A stretch of DNA of 64,000 nt from Acidimicrobiia bacterium (GCA_040881685.1 JBBECS010000036.1:143711-207710), one strand, 5' to 3'. Positions 7,215-15,755 are shown, counted from the first letter of the stretch. Notes: generated by a model not told the origin, from the sequence alone. A program made the numbers and translations.

Positions 7215-9563
7215 CTACTCGACGGCGCCCTCGGACAGGAGCCGCTCTTGCTCCTCGCGGGAGAGGCCGAGGAGCTCGCCGAGCACCCAGTCGTTGTCCT
7301 GGCCCATGGTCGGGCCGGCGCGGTCGTAGCCGCTCGGCGCGTCGGCGATGCGGAAGCCGTTGCGCTCGTAGAGACCGGGACCCATGAACGGGTGCTCAAG
7401 CGCGACGAAATGGTTGCGCGATGCGAGCTGCGGGTCGTCGTGCACGTCACCGAAGTCCTGGACCGGCACGGCCTCGATGCCGCGCGCCTGGAGCTCGTTC
7501 GCTATCGTCTCGCGGCTGCGTGAGCTCGTCCACGCGCTCACGGCCGCCTCGACCTCGTCGATCCGCTCTTGGCGGGCCTCGAGCGTCGAGAGCGACGCAT
7601 CGTCCACGCCGATGATCTTCGCCAGCGCGGCCCACTCCTCGTCGGACCAGCAGGCGATCGCGACCCACCGATCGGACACGTCGCCCTCGTCGACACACGG
7701 AAACGCGGCATGGGGCACGGCTCGGCGCGAGCGATTGCCGTCGCGTGCGCCGACCACGCCGTCGAGCTGGTACTCGAGCAACCAGGGTGTGAGGGTCCAG
7801 ATCCCGCTCTCCACCTGGGCGAGGTCGAGGTAGCAGCCCTTCCCGGTGCGGCGCCGATAGTGCAAACCCGCAGCGAGCGCGGTGGACACGTACCGCGGCG
7901 CGAGGGAGTCGGTGATCGTGCCCATCGGGCCGACCGGCTCACGGTCTGGCCAGCCCGTGAGCCAGTTGTACCCCGAGAGCGCGGAACCCTGACCGCCGAA
8001 CCCGGGGTAGTCCTTGTGCGGGCCGGTCTGGCCGTTGAGGCACGCGCTGATCATCACGAGGTCGGGCTTGATCGCCGACAACGTGTCGTAGTCGAGACCG
8101 AAGTTCCGCATCGCGCGCGGCGCGTAGTTCTCCGCGATCGCGTCGGCCCACTCCACGACGAGTCGTTTCACGAGCGCGACCGATTCGGGGTGCTTGAGGT
8201 TGAGTGTCACGTTCTTCTTGCCCACGTTCAGGCCGTCGTACATCTCGGATCCCTCGACCCCGTGGGGATTCCGTGGGCCGATGGCCATCATCCGCAGGAA
8301 GTCGGGGCGTGCACGCGACTCCACCCGGATCACGGTCGCGCCGTGCTCGACGAAGTAGCGGGTCGCGATCGGACCCGCCGCGCCCGACCCGAACTCGAGG
8401 ATCTTCACGCCGTGCCACGCGGACGTACCAGGCTTCCATGCAGCGTTTGCGGGCAACGCGTGTGCCGGGCCCCACGAGACCTGGGGGCCGCCGCCGAGCT
8501 CGGGGGCGGGGGAGCGCGGCGTGACCCGGTCAACCTCGCCGTCGGCCGCGCGCACCTGCACGAACGAGACCGGGAACTGCTTGGCGTCACCGAGCGGTGC
8601 GAAGAACCCGCGCGCGTCGAGCTGCTTGCTCGCGAGGATCTGCTTCGGTGAGTTCGCCGGCGCCAGCATGAGGTTGGTCTCGCACGCGAGTTCGTACAGC
8701 TCCTGCATTGTGTGGCGCGAGAAGTACTCGCCGACCGCCCGCTCGACCGCGCGCAACGTCTCCTCGGGCACCTCCTCGATGGCCCAGGTCGACCAGTCCT
8801 GCGCGAGCAGCACCGACGCGTCGACGCCGTCCTCCTCGCTCACGACCTTGGTGATGATCTGGAGACTCGGGATGCGCGCCTTCCCCCCGCGGAGGCCGAA
8901 CGACACCCAGCCATCCTTCACGGGCCAGATCTCACGGGAGCGACCGATGTTCGCTCCGAGTCGAGTGCCCCGGTAGCCCGACCGTGCGTAGCGCGCCGGC
9001 TGCGCCATGTTGGCGATGTCGGTGCACTCGACCATCGAGAGGTCGACGCGCTGCGGTGCACCGGTCCAGAGCGCGGTGAGCACGGCGAACGCCGCCTCGC
9101 CGCCGCTGTGGTTGTAGCCGGAAGGCTCGGTGCAGCGGACCGGCGGTCGGTCGGGGTTCCCCGTCGCGTACATGTTCCCGCTCGCGGCGAGCACGCCGAG
9201 GTCGGACGCGCGCCAGCCTTCTCGGGGGCCGGTCGTGCCGAAGGGCGTGACGCTCACCCACACGGCGTGTGGGGCGCGGCCGGGATCGATCGTCAGCGCG
9301 TCGGGCGCGCCGGGAGTGTCGATGACCACTTCGGCGGTGGCGAGCAGCTCGTCGAGGGCGGGGTCGTCGGGACCCGTGACCTCCACGCTCCCCTTGCCCG
9401 CAGCCCAGGCCCGGAACCGGTTCGGTTGGCCCCGCAGCGGGGCGCCGCCCGGGGGCTCGACCACCACCACGTCGGCGCCGAGGTCACCGAGGACCCGCCC
9501 CGCGATCGCGGCCGCCTCGCCGGCCAGGTCCAGGACGCGGAGGCCCTCCAGCAGTGTTGCCAT
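7215..9563 (-). CDS. Fused double-domain CaiB/BaiF CoA-transferase (family III)
   Basis: 782 residues from ATG at 9563; the frame runs on to 9731 but would cover the divergent promoter. Two tandem family III domains: residues ~1-370 (RVLDLAGEAAAIAGRVLGDL, then QRVDLSMVE) and ~395-782 (ILEFGSGAAGPIATRYFVEHG, then GCYLDLAQVES). Each half keeps an Asp at the position of the catalytic aspartate that forms the acyl anhydride. Family III enzymes move CoA between acids, here probably loading the pathway substrate. Single-domain members are ~400 residues and work as interlocked dimers; a fusion could form the same pair in one chain. Divergent from the amidohydrolase gene. Confidence 0.88.
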   Translation of the reverse strand: MATLLEGLRVLDLAGEAAAIAGRVLGDLGADVVVVEPPGGAPLRGQPNRFRAWAAGKGSVEVTGPDDPALDELLATAEVVIDTPGAPDALTIDPGRAPHAVWVSVTPFGTTGPREGWRASDLGVLAASGNMYATGNPDRPPVRCTEPSGYNHSGGEAAFAVLTALWTGAPQRVDLSMVECTDIANMAQPARYARSGYRGTRLGANIGRSREIWPVKDGWVSFGLRGGKARIPSLQIITKVVSEEDGVDASVLLAQDWSTWAIEEVPEETLRAVERAVGEYFSRHTMQELYELACETNLMLAPANSPKQILASKQLDARGFFAPLGDAKQFPVSFVQVRAADGEVDRVTPRSPAPELGGGPQVSWGPAHALPANAAWKPGTSAWHGVKILEFGSGAAGPIATRYFVEHGATVIRVESRARPDFLRMMAIGPRNPHGVEGSEMYDGLNVGKKNVTLNLKHPESVALVKRLVVEWADAIAENYAPRAMRNFGLDYDTLSAIKPDLVMISACLNGQTGPHKDYPGFGGQGSALSGYNWLTGWPDREPVGPMGTITDSLAPRYVSTALAAGLHYRRRTGKGCYLDLAQVESGIWTLTPWLLEYQLDGVVGARDGNRSRRAVPHAAFPCVDEGDVSDRWVAIACWSDEEWAALAKIIGVDDASLSTLEARQERIDEVEAAVSAWTSSRSRETIANELQARGIEAVPVQDFGDVHDDPQLASRNHFVALEHPFMGPGLYERNGFRIADAPSGYDRAGPTMGQDNDWVLGELLGLSREEQERLLSEGAVE

Positions 9564-9605
9564 GGACTCTCCTGCTCGTGCGCTCGCGGGGCGCTCCCGA
9601 AGTTG

Positions 9606-9633
9606 TTGCCTGACGCTCGTGTCAGCGTACTCT
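9606..9633 (+). promoter_or_regulatory. Promoter of amidohydrolase gene with operator-like dyad in spacer
   Basis: TTGCCT (9606-9611), 16-bp spacer and TACTCT (9628-9633) form a plausible promoter. The spacer contains TGACGCTCGTGTCA (9611-9624), an imperfect palindrome sharing 11 of 14 bases with the site at 5792. A repressor bound here would block RNA polymerase. Confidence 0.5.
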
Positions 9634-9682
9634 TGAGCCGCGCGGCCACCCTGGGGCCGCCGCAGCCGACCAAGGGGAGAAT

Positions 9683-10852
9683 ATGCGCGACCTTCGCGTC
9701 GTCGACGCCGATTGCCACATCCTCGAGCCACCCGACATCTGGAAGAACTGGCTGCCGGAGAAGTACCAGGAGAAGGCGCCCAAGCTCGTGAAGGACCACG
9801 AGGGTGGCGACGCGTGGCTGCACGCCGGCGGCACCCCCGACCCGATCGGTCTCGTGTCGACGCCGGGCAAGCCGTTCGACGACTTCAAGTGGTACGGCGT
9901 CACCTACGACGAGGCGCGTGCCGGTTGCTACAACGGTGCCGAGCGTCTCAAGGACATGGACATCGACGGTGTGTGGGCCGAGCTGCTCTTCCCTCCGCAG
10001 CGAACAGTCGGCCACTTCCTCGGTGACGACGACGACGACTTCGTCCTCGCTGGCATCGAGGCCTACAACAACTTCGTGTTCGAAGAGTTCTGCGCCCCCG
10101 ACCCCTCGCGCCTCATCGGCCTCGCGCAAATGCCGTCCATCGGCATCGACACCGCCGTCGACGCGCTCCGCAAGGCCAAGGCCCGCGGCGCGAAGGGTGT
10201 GATCATCTCGTGCTGGCCGTCGGGCGATGAGAGCGTGTCACGCGACGATGACCCGTTCTGGGCGGCGGCGTGCGACGAGGGCATGCCGGTGTCGATCCAC
10301 ATCAACATCATCAGCCGGAAGCAGCGCGCCGCGCAGCGCAAGGCGGCGGCGAAGGCGGGATCCGGGGCCGGGCTCTACGACATGTCGAGCGAGGCCACGC
10401 GGGCCAAGGCGATCGGCGGGATGAGCAACGTGTTCTCGGCGACTGCAGGCGCGATCACCCAGATGATCTTCACCGGCGTGTTCGAGCGGTACCCCGAGCT
10501 TCAGGTCTGCTGGATCGAGAGCGGTGTGGGCTGGATCCCGCATTTCATCGAGGCAGTGGACGACCGGTACTGGCGCAACCGCGTGTGGGGCGATCTCCCG
10601 ATCAAGCACCCGCCGTCGTTCTACTGGTACCGCAACAACGCGGCGACGTTCATCACCGACCGGTCTGGCATCGCGCTCCGGCACGCTGCGGGTCTCGACA
10701 ACATCATGTGGTCGAGCGATTACCCGCACCACGGCAACGACTGGCCGTACTCGCGCAAGGTGATCGAAGACACGATGGGGCACATCCCGAACGAGGAGAA
10801 GGCGCAGATCACGGGCGGCAATGCCGCGCGCATCTGGCACCTCGACGACTGA
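9683..10852 (+). CDS. Amidohydrolase family 2 metal-dependent hydrolase
   Basis: 389 residues, ATG preceded by AGGGGAGA. It starts with the metal-binding DADCHI motif (Asp-x-Asp-x-His variant near residue 8), includes SIHIN around residue 210, the conserved CWIESGVGWIPHF and the terminal SSDYPHHGNDWP that supplies the metal-binding Asp. This is the ACMSD-like amidohydrolase 2 group, which decarboxylates or hydrolyses aromatic or beta-keto acids and is common in actinobacterial steroid and aromatic catabolic clusters. Substrate not determinable. A palindrome sits in its promoter spacer, so it is probably co-regulated with the CoA-transferase. Confidence 0.85.
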   Translation: MRDLRVVDADCHILEPPDIWKNWLPEKYQEKAPKLVKDHEGGDAWLHAGGTPDPIGLVSTPGKPFDDFKWYGVTYDEARAGCYNGAERLKDMDIDGVWAELLFPPQRTVGHFLGDDDDDFVLAGIEAYNNFVFEEFCAPDPSRLIGLAQMPSIGIDTAVDALRKAKARGAKGVIISCWPSGDESVSRDDDPFWAAACDEGMPVSIHINIISRKQRAAQRKAAAKAGSGAGLYDMSSEATRAKAIGGMSNVFSATAGAITQMIFTGVFERYPELQVCWIESGVGWIPHFIEAVDDRYWRNRVWGDLPIKHPPSFYWYRNNAATFITDRSGIALRHAAGLDNIMWSSDYPHHGNDWPYSRKVIEDTMGHIPNEEKAQITGGNAARIWHLDD

Positions 10853-10962
10853 CGCACCCGGAGCGGACAGGCGGGGCACCGGACCTCGTCGAGCCCTTGG
10901 GGCCAGCTCACGGCGTGCACCCATGCCCCCACTCCTCGTGACGGCACTCTTCGCCGAGTGGC

Positions 10963-10991
10963 TTGACAGCCCTGGTCCGACCACTTAAAGT
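10963..10991 (+). promoter_or_regulatory. Sigma-70-type promoter for the surface-protein gene
   Basis: Consensus TTGACA (10963-10968), a 17-bp spacer, then TAAAGT (10986-10991). A transcript would start near 10998, leaving a leader of about 170 bases before the GTG at 11169. Just downstream, CCCAC and GTGGG arms (about 10998-11022) form a small dyad that could be an operator. Confidence 0.65.
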
Positions 10992-11039
10992 GATGTTCCC
11001 ACCACCTGTAGTGGTAGTGGGAGTCAAGTTCGGCAGGAA

Positions 11040-11116
11040 GAAATGGGAGCGTTGAGGCCCGACCCGTAAGCGGTCACCTTGGGTTGGGTGGAGCAGCGGT
11101 GAGACCGGCCCATTTC
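11040..11116 (+). other. Candidate structured 5' leader RNA
   Basis: Within the 170-base leader, GAAATGGG (11040-11047) is fully complementary to CCCATTTC (11109-11116), closing a 61-base interior. Inside are CGGT/ACCG (11097-11107, GAG loop) and GACC/GGTC (11061-11075), giving a multibranched fold just upstream of the ribosome site. I do not recognise it as a known riboswitch class. It may control translation or stability of the surface protein. The 316-bp stretch 10853-11168 holds only this leader and its promoter, with no gene seen. Confidence 0.4.
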
Positions 11117-11168
11117 CTTATGACCGGGCGCGCGAGTGCGTGCTCGGAACAAGGAAAAGGGGACCGGA

Positions 11169-14100
11169 GTGCTGGGCTCATTGTCGTCGTTCCGTGCACG
11201 CTGTGCTGCATCCGAGGGGCGCGTCCGCCTGACGGCCGTCTTGACCGTCGTCGCCGTCATTGGCGCGTACCTCGCGCTCAACATCGGCATCGCGTTCGCG
11301 CACCATCCCGTGCTCAGCGGCACGACCACGTGCAACACGGATGGCTCGTGGAACGTGAGCTGGATCGTCTCGAACTCCGAGAGCGCGAGCTACAAGTGGA
11401 TGCGGCTCACTGCCGCGTCGGTGAACAACGGCCAGACCGTCACCGGGCTCACGATCAACAACGACACGAGCACAAACGTGCCCGAGTCGTCGCCGAACGT
11501 CCCGCCCGCGGGTCAGGGCTCGGTCCCGGCACAGACCGCGAACATCCCGAACAGCCTCTCGTCGGTGCAGCTCACGGTGAGCGGCTTCTGGAAGTGGCCC
11601 GCAGGTCAGGGTCACAGCGCCGGACAGTCCGGTCCGTCGTCGACCAGCTTCACCGTCCAGCGTCCGAGCAATTGCAACGCGCCGCCCGGCAGTCTCCAGG
11701 TCACGAAGGTCCAGGTCGGTGACCCGGGCCCGGGCCAGGGCTACCCGTTCACGGTGTCGGTCAACTGCGTGAAGAGCGGCTCGAACGTGGCCGGTTTCCC
11801 GCAGTCGCACCAGTTCCTCGCGGCGGCAAACAGCGCCTCGAACCCGTGGACGCTCACCAACGTCCCTGCAGGCGCGGTGTGCAGCGCGACCGAGGCCGAC
11901 AGCAAGGGCGCGGTGAAATCGATCAGCGGCTCCGTGACAATCGTCACCAACGAGACGAAGGCGATCACCGTCACGAACACGTACACGCCGGGCAGCCTCC
12001 AGGTCACGAAGGTGCAGGAAGGCGCGCCCGGCCCGGGCCAGGGCTACCCGTTCACCGTCTCGGTGACCTGCACGCTCAACGGCCAGAACGTTCCGGGCTT
12101 CCCCCAGTCGCACGACTTCCTCGCGCCCGCGACCAGCGCGTCGAACCCCTGGACGATCAGCGGCATCCCGAACGGCTCCTCCTGCTCGGCGAGTGAGGCC
12201 GACAGCAAGGGGGCGACGAAGACGATCAGCCCGACCTCCGTCACGATCGCGTCGAGCCAGACGAAGTCGATCCAGGTCAAGAACAAGTACGCAGACGGCG
12301 GCAAGGTCAAGATCACGAAGGTCCAGGTCGGCAACCCCGGCCCTGGTCAGGGATACCCGTTCACGGTCGACGTGACCTGCACGAAGAACGGCCAGACGCT
12401 GCCGGGCTTCCCCCAGTCGCACGAGTTCCTCGCGGCAGCGAGCAGCGCGTCGAACCCGTGGACGATCGAGAAGATCGCCGAAGGCGCGGTCTGTAGCGCC
12501 AGCGAGCCCAACAGCAAGGGCGCGATCGTCTCGATCACCGGTGGCGTCACGATCGTGACGAACGTGACGAAGGAGATCACCGTCACGAACACGTACACGC
12601 CGGGCAGCCTCCAGGTGACCAAGGTCATCGTGGGCACGCCGGGCCCGGGGGAGGGCTACCCCTTCACCGTCGATGTCACGTGCACGCTCAACGGCCAGAC
12701 GGTGCCGGCCTTCCCGCAGTCGCACGACTTCACCGCAGCCGCGCCGAGCGCGTCGAACCCGTGGACGGTCAACAACATCCCGTCGGGCTCGTCGTGCAGC
12801 GCGACGGAGACGAACAGCAAGGGCGCGGTCAAGAGCATCACCGGCCCGGTGACGATCACGTCGAGCCAGACGTCGTCGATCACCGTCACGAACACCTACA
12901 CGCCGGGCAGTCTCCAGGTGACGAAGTCGGTCACCGGTGTACCCGGGCCGGATGAGGGTTTCCCCTTCACCGTGTCCGTGACCTGCACCCTGAACGGTCA
13001 GACGGTCTCGGACTTCCCGAAGAACCACAACTTCACGACCGGCGACCCCGGGCCATGGGTGATCACGGCCATCCCGGCGGGATCGTCGTGCACCGCGACC
13101 GAGACCGACACCGGTGACGCCGATCAGGTGAACATCACCGGCAGCCCGACGACGATCGTCGCTGGCCAGCAGGCACTGATCGCCGTGGAGAACGTCTTCA
13201 TCGTCGGCAGCTTGCAGGTGACCAAGTCGGTAACGGGCACGCCCGGCCCGAACGAGGGCTATCCCTTCACGGTCGACGTGACGTGCACGCTCAACGGTCA
13301 GATCGTGGCCAGCTTCCCCAAGTCTCACGACTTCACGGCCGCGGCGCCGAGCGCGTCGAACCCGTGGAACATCTCGAACATCCCGTCGGGGGCGTCGTGC
13401 ACCGCGGGCGAGACGGACGACGGTGGCGCGGATTCGGTGAACATCACCGGGAGTCCGGCGGTCATCGTCGCCGACCAGACGAAGAGCATCGGTGTCGAGA
13501 ACGTGTTCACGGTTGGGAGCGCGGAGCTGACGAAGCTGGTCACGGGCACGCCCGGGCCGGGTGAGGGCTACCCGTTCACGGTCTCGCTGACCTGCACGCA
13601 GAACGGCGAGACGGTGCCGGGCTTTCCGCAGAACCACCAGTTCGACGCGGCGGCGCCGAGTGGGACCAACCCGTGGACCGTGAACGGCATCCCGTCGGGG
13701 GCGTCGTGCACCGCGGACGAGACGGACGACGGTGGCGCGGACTCGGTGAACATCACCGGGAGTCCGGCGGCCATCGTCGCCGACCAGACGAAGAGCATCG
13801 GCGTCGAGAACGTGTTCGGCGTGGGTGCGCTCGAGGTGACGAAGACGGTGCACGGCGAGCCAGCCATCGGCCAGGGCTACCCGTTCACGGTCGACGTGAC
13901 GTGCACGCTCAACGGTCAGACGGTGCCCGGCTTCCCGAAGACGCACGACTTCACGACGGCCAACCCCGGGCCTTGGACGATCACCGACATCCCTGCCGAC
14001 GCGCTGTGCACCGCGACCGAGCCCGACAGCAAGGGTGCGACGACGGTGATCGACCCGGATGCAGGCGTCACGATCGTGTCCGAGCAGACCCGCGAGATCG

Positions 14101-14606
14101 CGGTCAGCAACATCTACCCCAGTGGTGAGGCGGTCGGCTCCGTGCAGGTGCAGAAGGCGGTCGACGGCACGGGGAAGCCCGGCGTCGGCTCGAACGTGAC
14201 GTACACGGTCAACGTGAGCTGCACCGACGGCACCAACGTCGACCTGACCTTCGACGCCACCGGTGGCGTCAAGCAAGTCACCGGCATCGACATCGACCTC
14301 AACACCGGCACGAACTGCACGGTGAGCGAGCCCGAGACGGGCGGAGCGACCTCGGTGTCGTTCTCGCCGCAGAACGACGGCAAGTTCACGCTCACCGTGA
14401 ACAGCCCGGCCCACGACATCGTGGTGACCAACCTCTTCGACCCGCAGGTCGCGGGAATCAGCGTGACCCGAGCACTGCCCTTCACGGGATCGAGCTCGGA
14501 GCTGCTCTGGAAGTCGGGTGCCTGGCTGCTCGTTATCGGCGGGTTGCTCCTGCTGATCACGCGCCGTCGACGTAAGGCTGCAACGCAGGGGCTGGCAGCC
14601 GCGTAA
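11169..14606 (+). CDS. Large repeat-containing cell-surface protein (DUF5979 repeats, LPxTG-type anchor)
   Basis: 1145 residues from GTG at 11169, chosen because AAGGAAAAGGGG lies six bases upstream; a GTG at 11136 lacks such a site. N-terminal signal peptide: basic region, hydrophobic LTAVLTVVAVIGAYLALNI, likely cleavage after AFA. Then a ~140-residue unique domain, eight DUF5979-type repeats of ~100 residues (each with QVTK...GYPFTVDVTC and a Cys pair) and a divergent ninth. The C-terminus has LPFTG (14475-14489), a hydrophobic helix and an RRRRK tail, the classic sortase signal. Repeats probably form an Ig-like stalk. No sortase gene is in the window, so a remote one must anchor it. Ligand unknown. 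Confidence 0.85.
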   Translation: MLGSLSSFRARCAASEGRVRLTAVLTVVAVIGAYLALNIGIAFAHHPVLSGTTTCNTDGSWNVSWIVSNSESASYKWMRLTAASVNNGQTVTGLTINNDTSTNVPESSPNVPPAGQGSVPAQTANIPNSLSSVQLTVSGFWKWPAGQGHSAGQSGPSSTSFTVQRPSNCNAPPGSLQVTKVQVGDPGPGQGYPFTVSVNCVKSGSNVAGFPQSHQFLAAANSASNPWTLTNVPAGAVCSATEADSKGAVKSISGSVTIVTNETKAITVTNTYTPGSLQVTKVQEGAPGPGQGYPFTVSVTCTLNGQNVPGFPQSHDFLAPATSASNPWTISGIPNGSSCSASEADSKGATKTISPTSVTIASSQTKSIQVKNKYADGGKVKITKVQVGNPGPGQGYPFTVDVTCTKNGQTLPGFPQSHEFLAAASSASNPWTIEKIAEGAVCSASEPNSKGAIVSITGGVTIVTNVTKEITVTNTYTPGSLQVTKVIVGTPGPGEGYPFTVDVTCTLNGQTVPAFPQSHDFTAAAPSASNPWTVNNIPSGSSCSATETNSKGAVKSITGPVTITSSQTSSITVTNTYTPGSLQVTKSVTGVPGPDEGFPFTVSVTCTLNGQTVSDFPKNHNFTTGDPGPWVITAIPAGSSCTATETDTGDADQVNITGSPTTIVAGQQALIAVENVFIVGSLQVTKSVTGTPGPNEGYPFTVDVTCTLNGQIVASFPKSHDFTAAAPSASNPWNISNIPSGASCTAGETDDGGADSVNITGSPAVIVADQTKSIGVENVFTVGSAELTKLVTGTPGPGEGYPFTVSLTCTQNGETVPGFPQNHQFDAAAPSGTNPWTVNGIPSGASCTADETDDGGADSVNITGSPAAIVADQTKSIGVENVFGVGALEVTKTVHGEPAIGQGYPFTVDVTCTLNGQTVPGFPKTHDFTTANPGPWTITDIPADALCTATEPDSKGATTVIDPDAGVTIVSEQTREIAVSNIYPSGEAVGSVQVQKAVDGTGKPGVGSNVTYTVNVSCTDGTNVDLTFDATGGVKQVTGIDIDLNTGTNCTVSEPETGGATSVSFSPQNDGKFTLTVNSPAHDIVVTNLFDPQVAGISVTRALPFTGSSSELLWKSGAWLLVIGGLLLLITRRRRKAATQGLAAA
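11688..14135 (+). repeat. Eight tandem ~100-residue DUF5979 coding repeats
   Basis: Units start at 11688, 11991, 12300, 12603, 12906, 13206, 13515 and 13824, so periods are 300-312 bp; a divergent ninth unit starts at 14136. Units are recognisable in DNA as well as protein. The 130-bp ends of units six and seven (13379-13508 and 13688-13817) differ at only four positions, which points to recent duplication or gene conversion. Confidence 0.85.
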
Positions 14607-14622
14607 CCACGCGGCGCGGAGG

Positions 14623-14651
14623 AACGGTCCCGGGCTTGGCTCGGGGCCGTT
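14623..14651. terminator. Rho-independent-like hairpin after surface-protein gene
   Basis: AACGGTCCCG (14623-14632) pairs with CGGGGCCGTT (14642-14651) with one G-U pair and a nine-base loop, followed by a short T-rich stretch. It lies between convergent genes ending at 14606 and 14658 and could serve both. Confidence 0.7.
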
Positions 14652-14657
14652 TCGCGT

Positions 14658-15431
14658 TCAGGTGTCGGTGACCGGCGACTCGTCCGCGGGATCGGGGAGT
14701 GCATCGTGCTCGATGGCGCCAAGGGTGAGGCGTTGGATCGTGCGGTGGTGGAGGTAGTCCACCAGGCGGCGGGCTCGGGGGAGGATCTCGGTGGCGGCGT
14801 TGGCAGCGTCGTCCTGGAAGCGGACGAGGTCGTCGTCCGGCCAGGGCAACGAGCCGCCGGTGGTGAAGAGGTCGACGACCTCGCGCTGGGTGGCTTCGAT
14901 GCCGTCGGCGTAGATCCGGCCGAGCTCGACGAGCGCATGCGCGGGCAGCCCGAGCTGATGGAGCTCGGCCATCGTGCGCAGAAGGTCCAGGTCGTCGCCG
15001 TCGTAGGCGTCGCGGCCGTATTCGGCGGGGTCCCGCAGCAGCCCGGACGTCCGGAGCGCCGCCGCGAGGTCGGGGTCGATGCCGGCGCGCTCGATGAGCT
15101 CCTGGAGCGTGTACGTGGCGCCACCGCGGTCGGCGAAGATGCCCTCCACGAGGCCCTCACGCCGCTCGGCCAGCAGCGCCTTGATCGCGGCGAGCGAAAA
15201 CCGGCGCGCCTGCAGCTCCTTGATGCGAGCGAGGCGATCGAGGTGCTCCGCGCCGTAGACGTTCGTGCGGCCACAACGCTCGCCGGGCGGCAGGAGCCCC
15301 TCACGCTGGTAGTACCGGATCGTGTCGACCGTGAGCCCGGCCTGGTGGGCCAGGTCGTCGATGCGCATGCCGTCCGGGGCCGGCGGGGCCGGGGAGGGCG
15401 GGGCCGGGGAGGTCTCCGTGGTGTCGGTCAT
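14658..15431 (-). CDS. MerR family transcriptional regulator
   Basis: 257 residues. After a 21-residue Pro/Ala-rich N-terminus, MRIDDLAHQAGLTVDTIRYY begins a standard MerR winged helix, with the wing at YGAEHLDRLARIKELQ. The ~180-residue C-terminal part is long and helical, has no cysteine pattern for metals, and includes LLRDPAEYGRDAYDGDD. The gene may start at the internal ATG encoding MRIDD. It is divergent from a 41-residue protein gene, and the shared 131-bp region carries an 11-bp-arm dyad between -35 and -10 elements, the usual MerR arrangement. Effector unknown. Confidence 0.88.
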   Translation of the reverse strand: MTDTTETSPAPPSPAPPAPDGMRIDDLAHQAGLTVDTIRYYQREGLLPPGERCGRTNVYGAEHLDRLARIKELQARRFSLAAIKALLAERREGLVEGIFADRGGATYTLQELIERAGIDPDLAAALRTSGLLRDPAEYGRDAYDGDDLDLLRTMAELHQLGLPAHALVELGRIYADGIEATQREVVDLFTTGGSLPWPDDDLVRFQDDAANAATEILPRARRLVDYLHHRTIQRLTLGAIEHDALPDPADESPVTDT

Positions 15432-15482
15432 GGTCTCCGGTGCAACGCCGGGCGGGGCCGGGTGTGACGTCCGTCACTAAAC

Positions 15483-15523
15483 TTGACAGCATCTACACTA
15501 TGAGTAGATACTCTCAGTGTCAA
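15483..15523 (+). promoter_or_regulatory. Promoter with MerR-type dyad upstream of 41-residue gene
   Basis: TTGACA (15483-15488) is followed after 18 bp by GATACT (15507-15512), a long spacer typical of MerR-controlled promoters. The dyad ACACTATGAGT (15495-15505) / ACTCTCAGTGT (15510-15520) is symmetrical at 9 of 11 positions around AGAT. A further small palindrome TGACGTCCGTCA lies just before, near 15465-15476, towards the merR gene. Confidence 0.65.
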
Positions 15524-15562
15524 TACACCGGTCATGCACCGCCAACAGACGAAGGAGGAACC

Positions 15563-15688
15563 ATGGCGACCAAGACTCAAGAGCGCGACAAGGCGCTGGC
15601 GTGGATCGCCCGGCAGCTGCGCTGGGAGCGCACCCTTGCCGACCTCCGCACGGAGTCCGAGCCGGAGGCCGAGCGCAAGGCCGCCTGA
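15563..15688 (+). CDS. Small charged protein, 41 residues, MerR-linked
   Basis: ATG at 15563 with an excellent GAAGGAGGA ribosome site; the product begins MATKTQERDKALAWIARQ and ends EPEAERKAA. It is one amphipathic, strongly charged helix (Lys/Arg/Glu with a Trp-Ile-Leu-Trp face: ALAWIARQLRWERTLADL) with no membrane segment or cysteine. It has its own promoter, a MerR-type operator and a perfect terminator hairpin, so it is a discrete transcription unit and not a chance frame. I do not recognise a family. It could be a small regulator or partner protein controlled by the adjacent MerR. Confidence 0.7.
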   Translation: MATKTQERDKALAWIARQLRWERTLADLRTESEPEAERKAA

Positions 15689-15755
15689 GCCAACAGAACT
15701 ACGCCGGTGGCGCGGCGGGTCTCCCCCCGTCCCGCCGTCATCGGTGTACCGATGG

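Noticed and set aside
11040-11116. Assignment of the leader to a named riboswitch class
   Set aside because: Conserved core sequences of cobalamin, c-di-GMP and ydaO classes that I could recall were not present.
11688-14135. Regular ~300-bp periodicity considered as a CRISPR or satellite array
   Set aside because: The units are coding, much longer than CRISPR repeats, and encode a repeated protein domain.
11178-14414. 1078-codon open frame on the minus strand opposite the surface-protein gene
   Set aside because: It is the antisense frame of a high-GC repeat gene; the product is Arg/Val-rich low complexity with no domain, while the plus frame has signal peptide, repeats and anchor.
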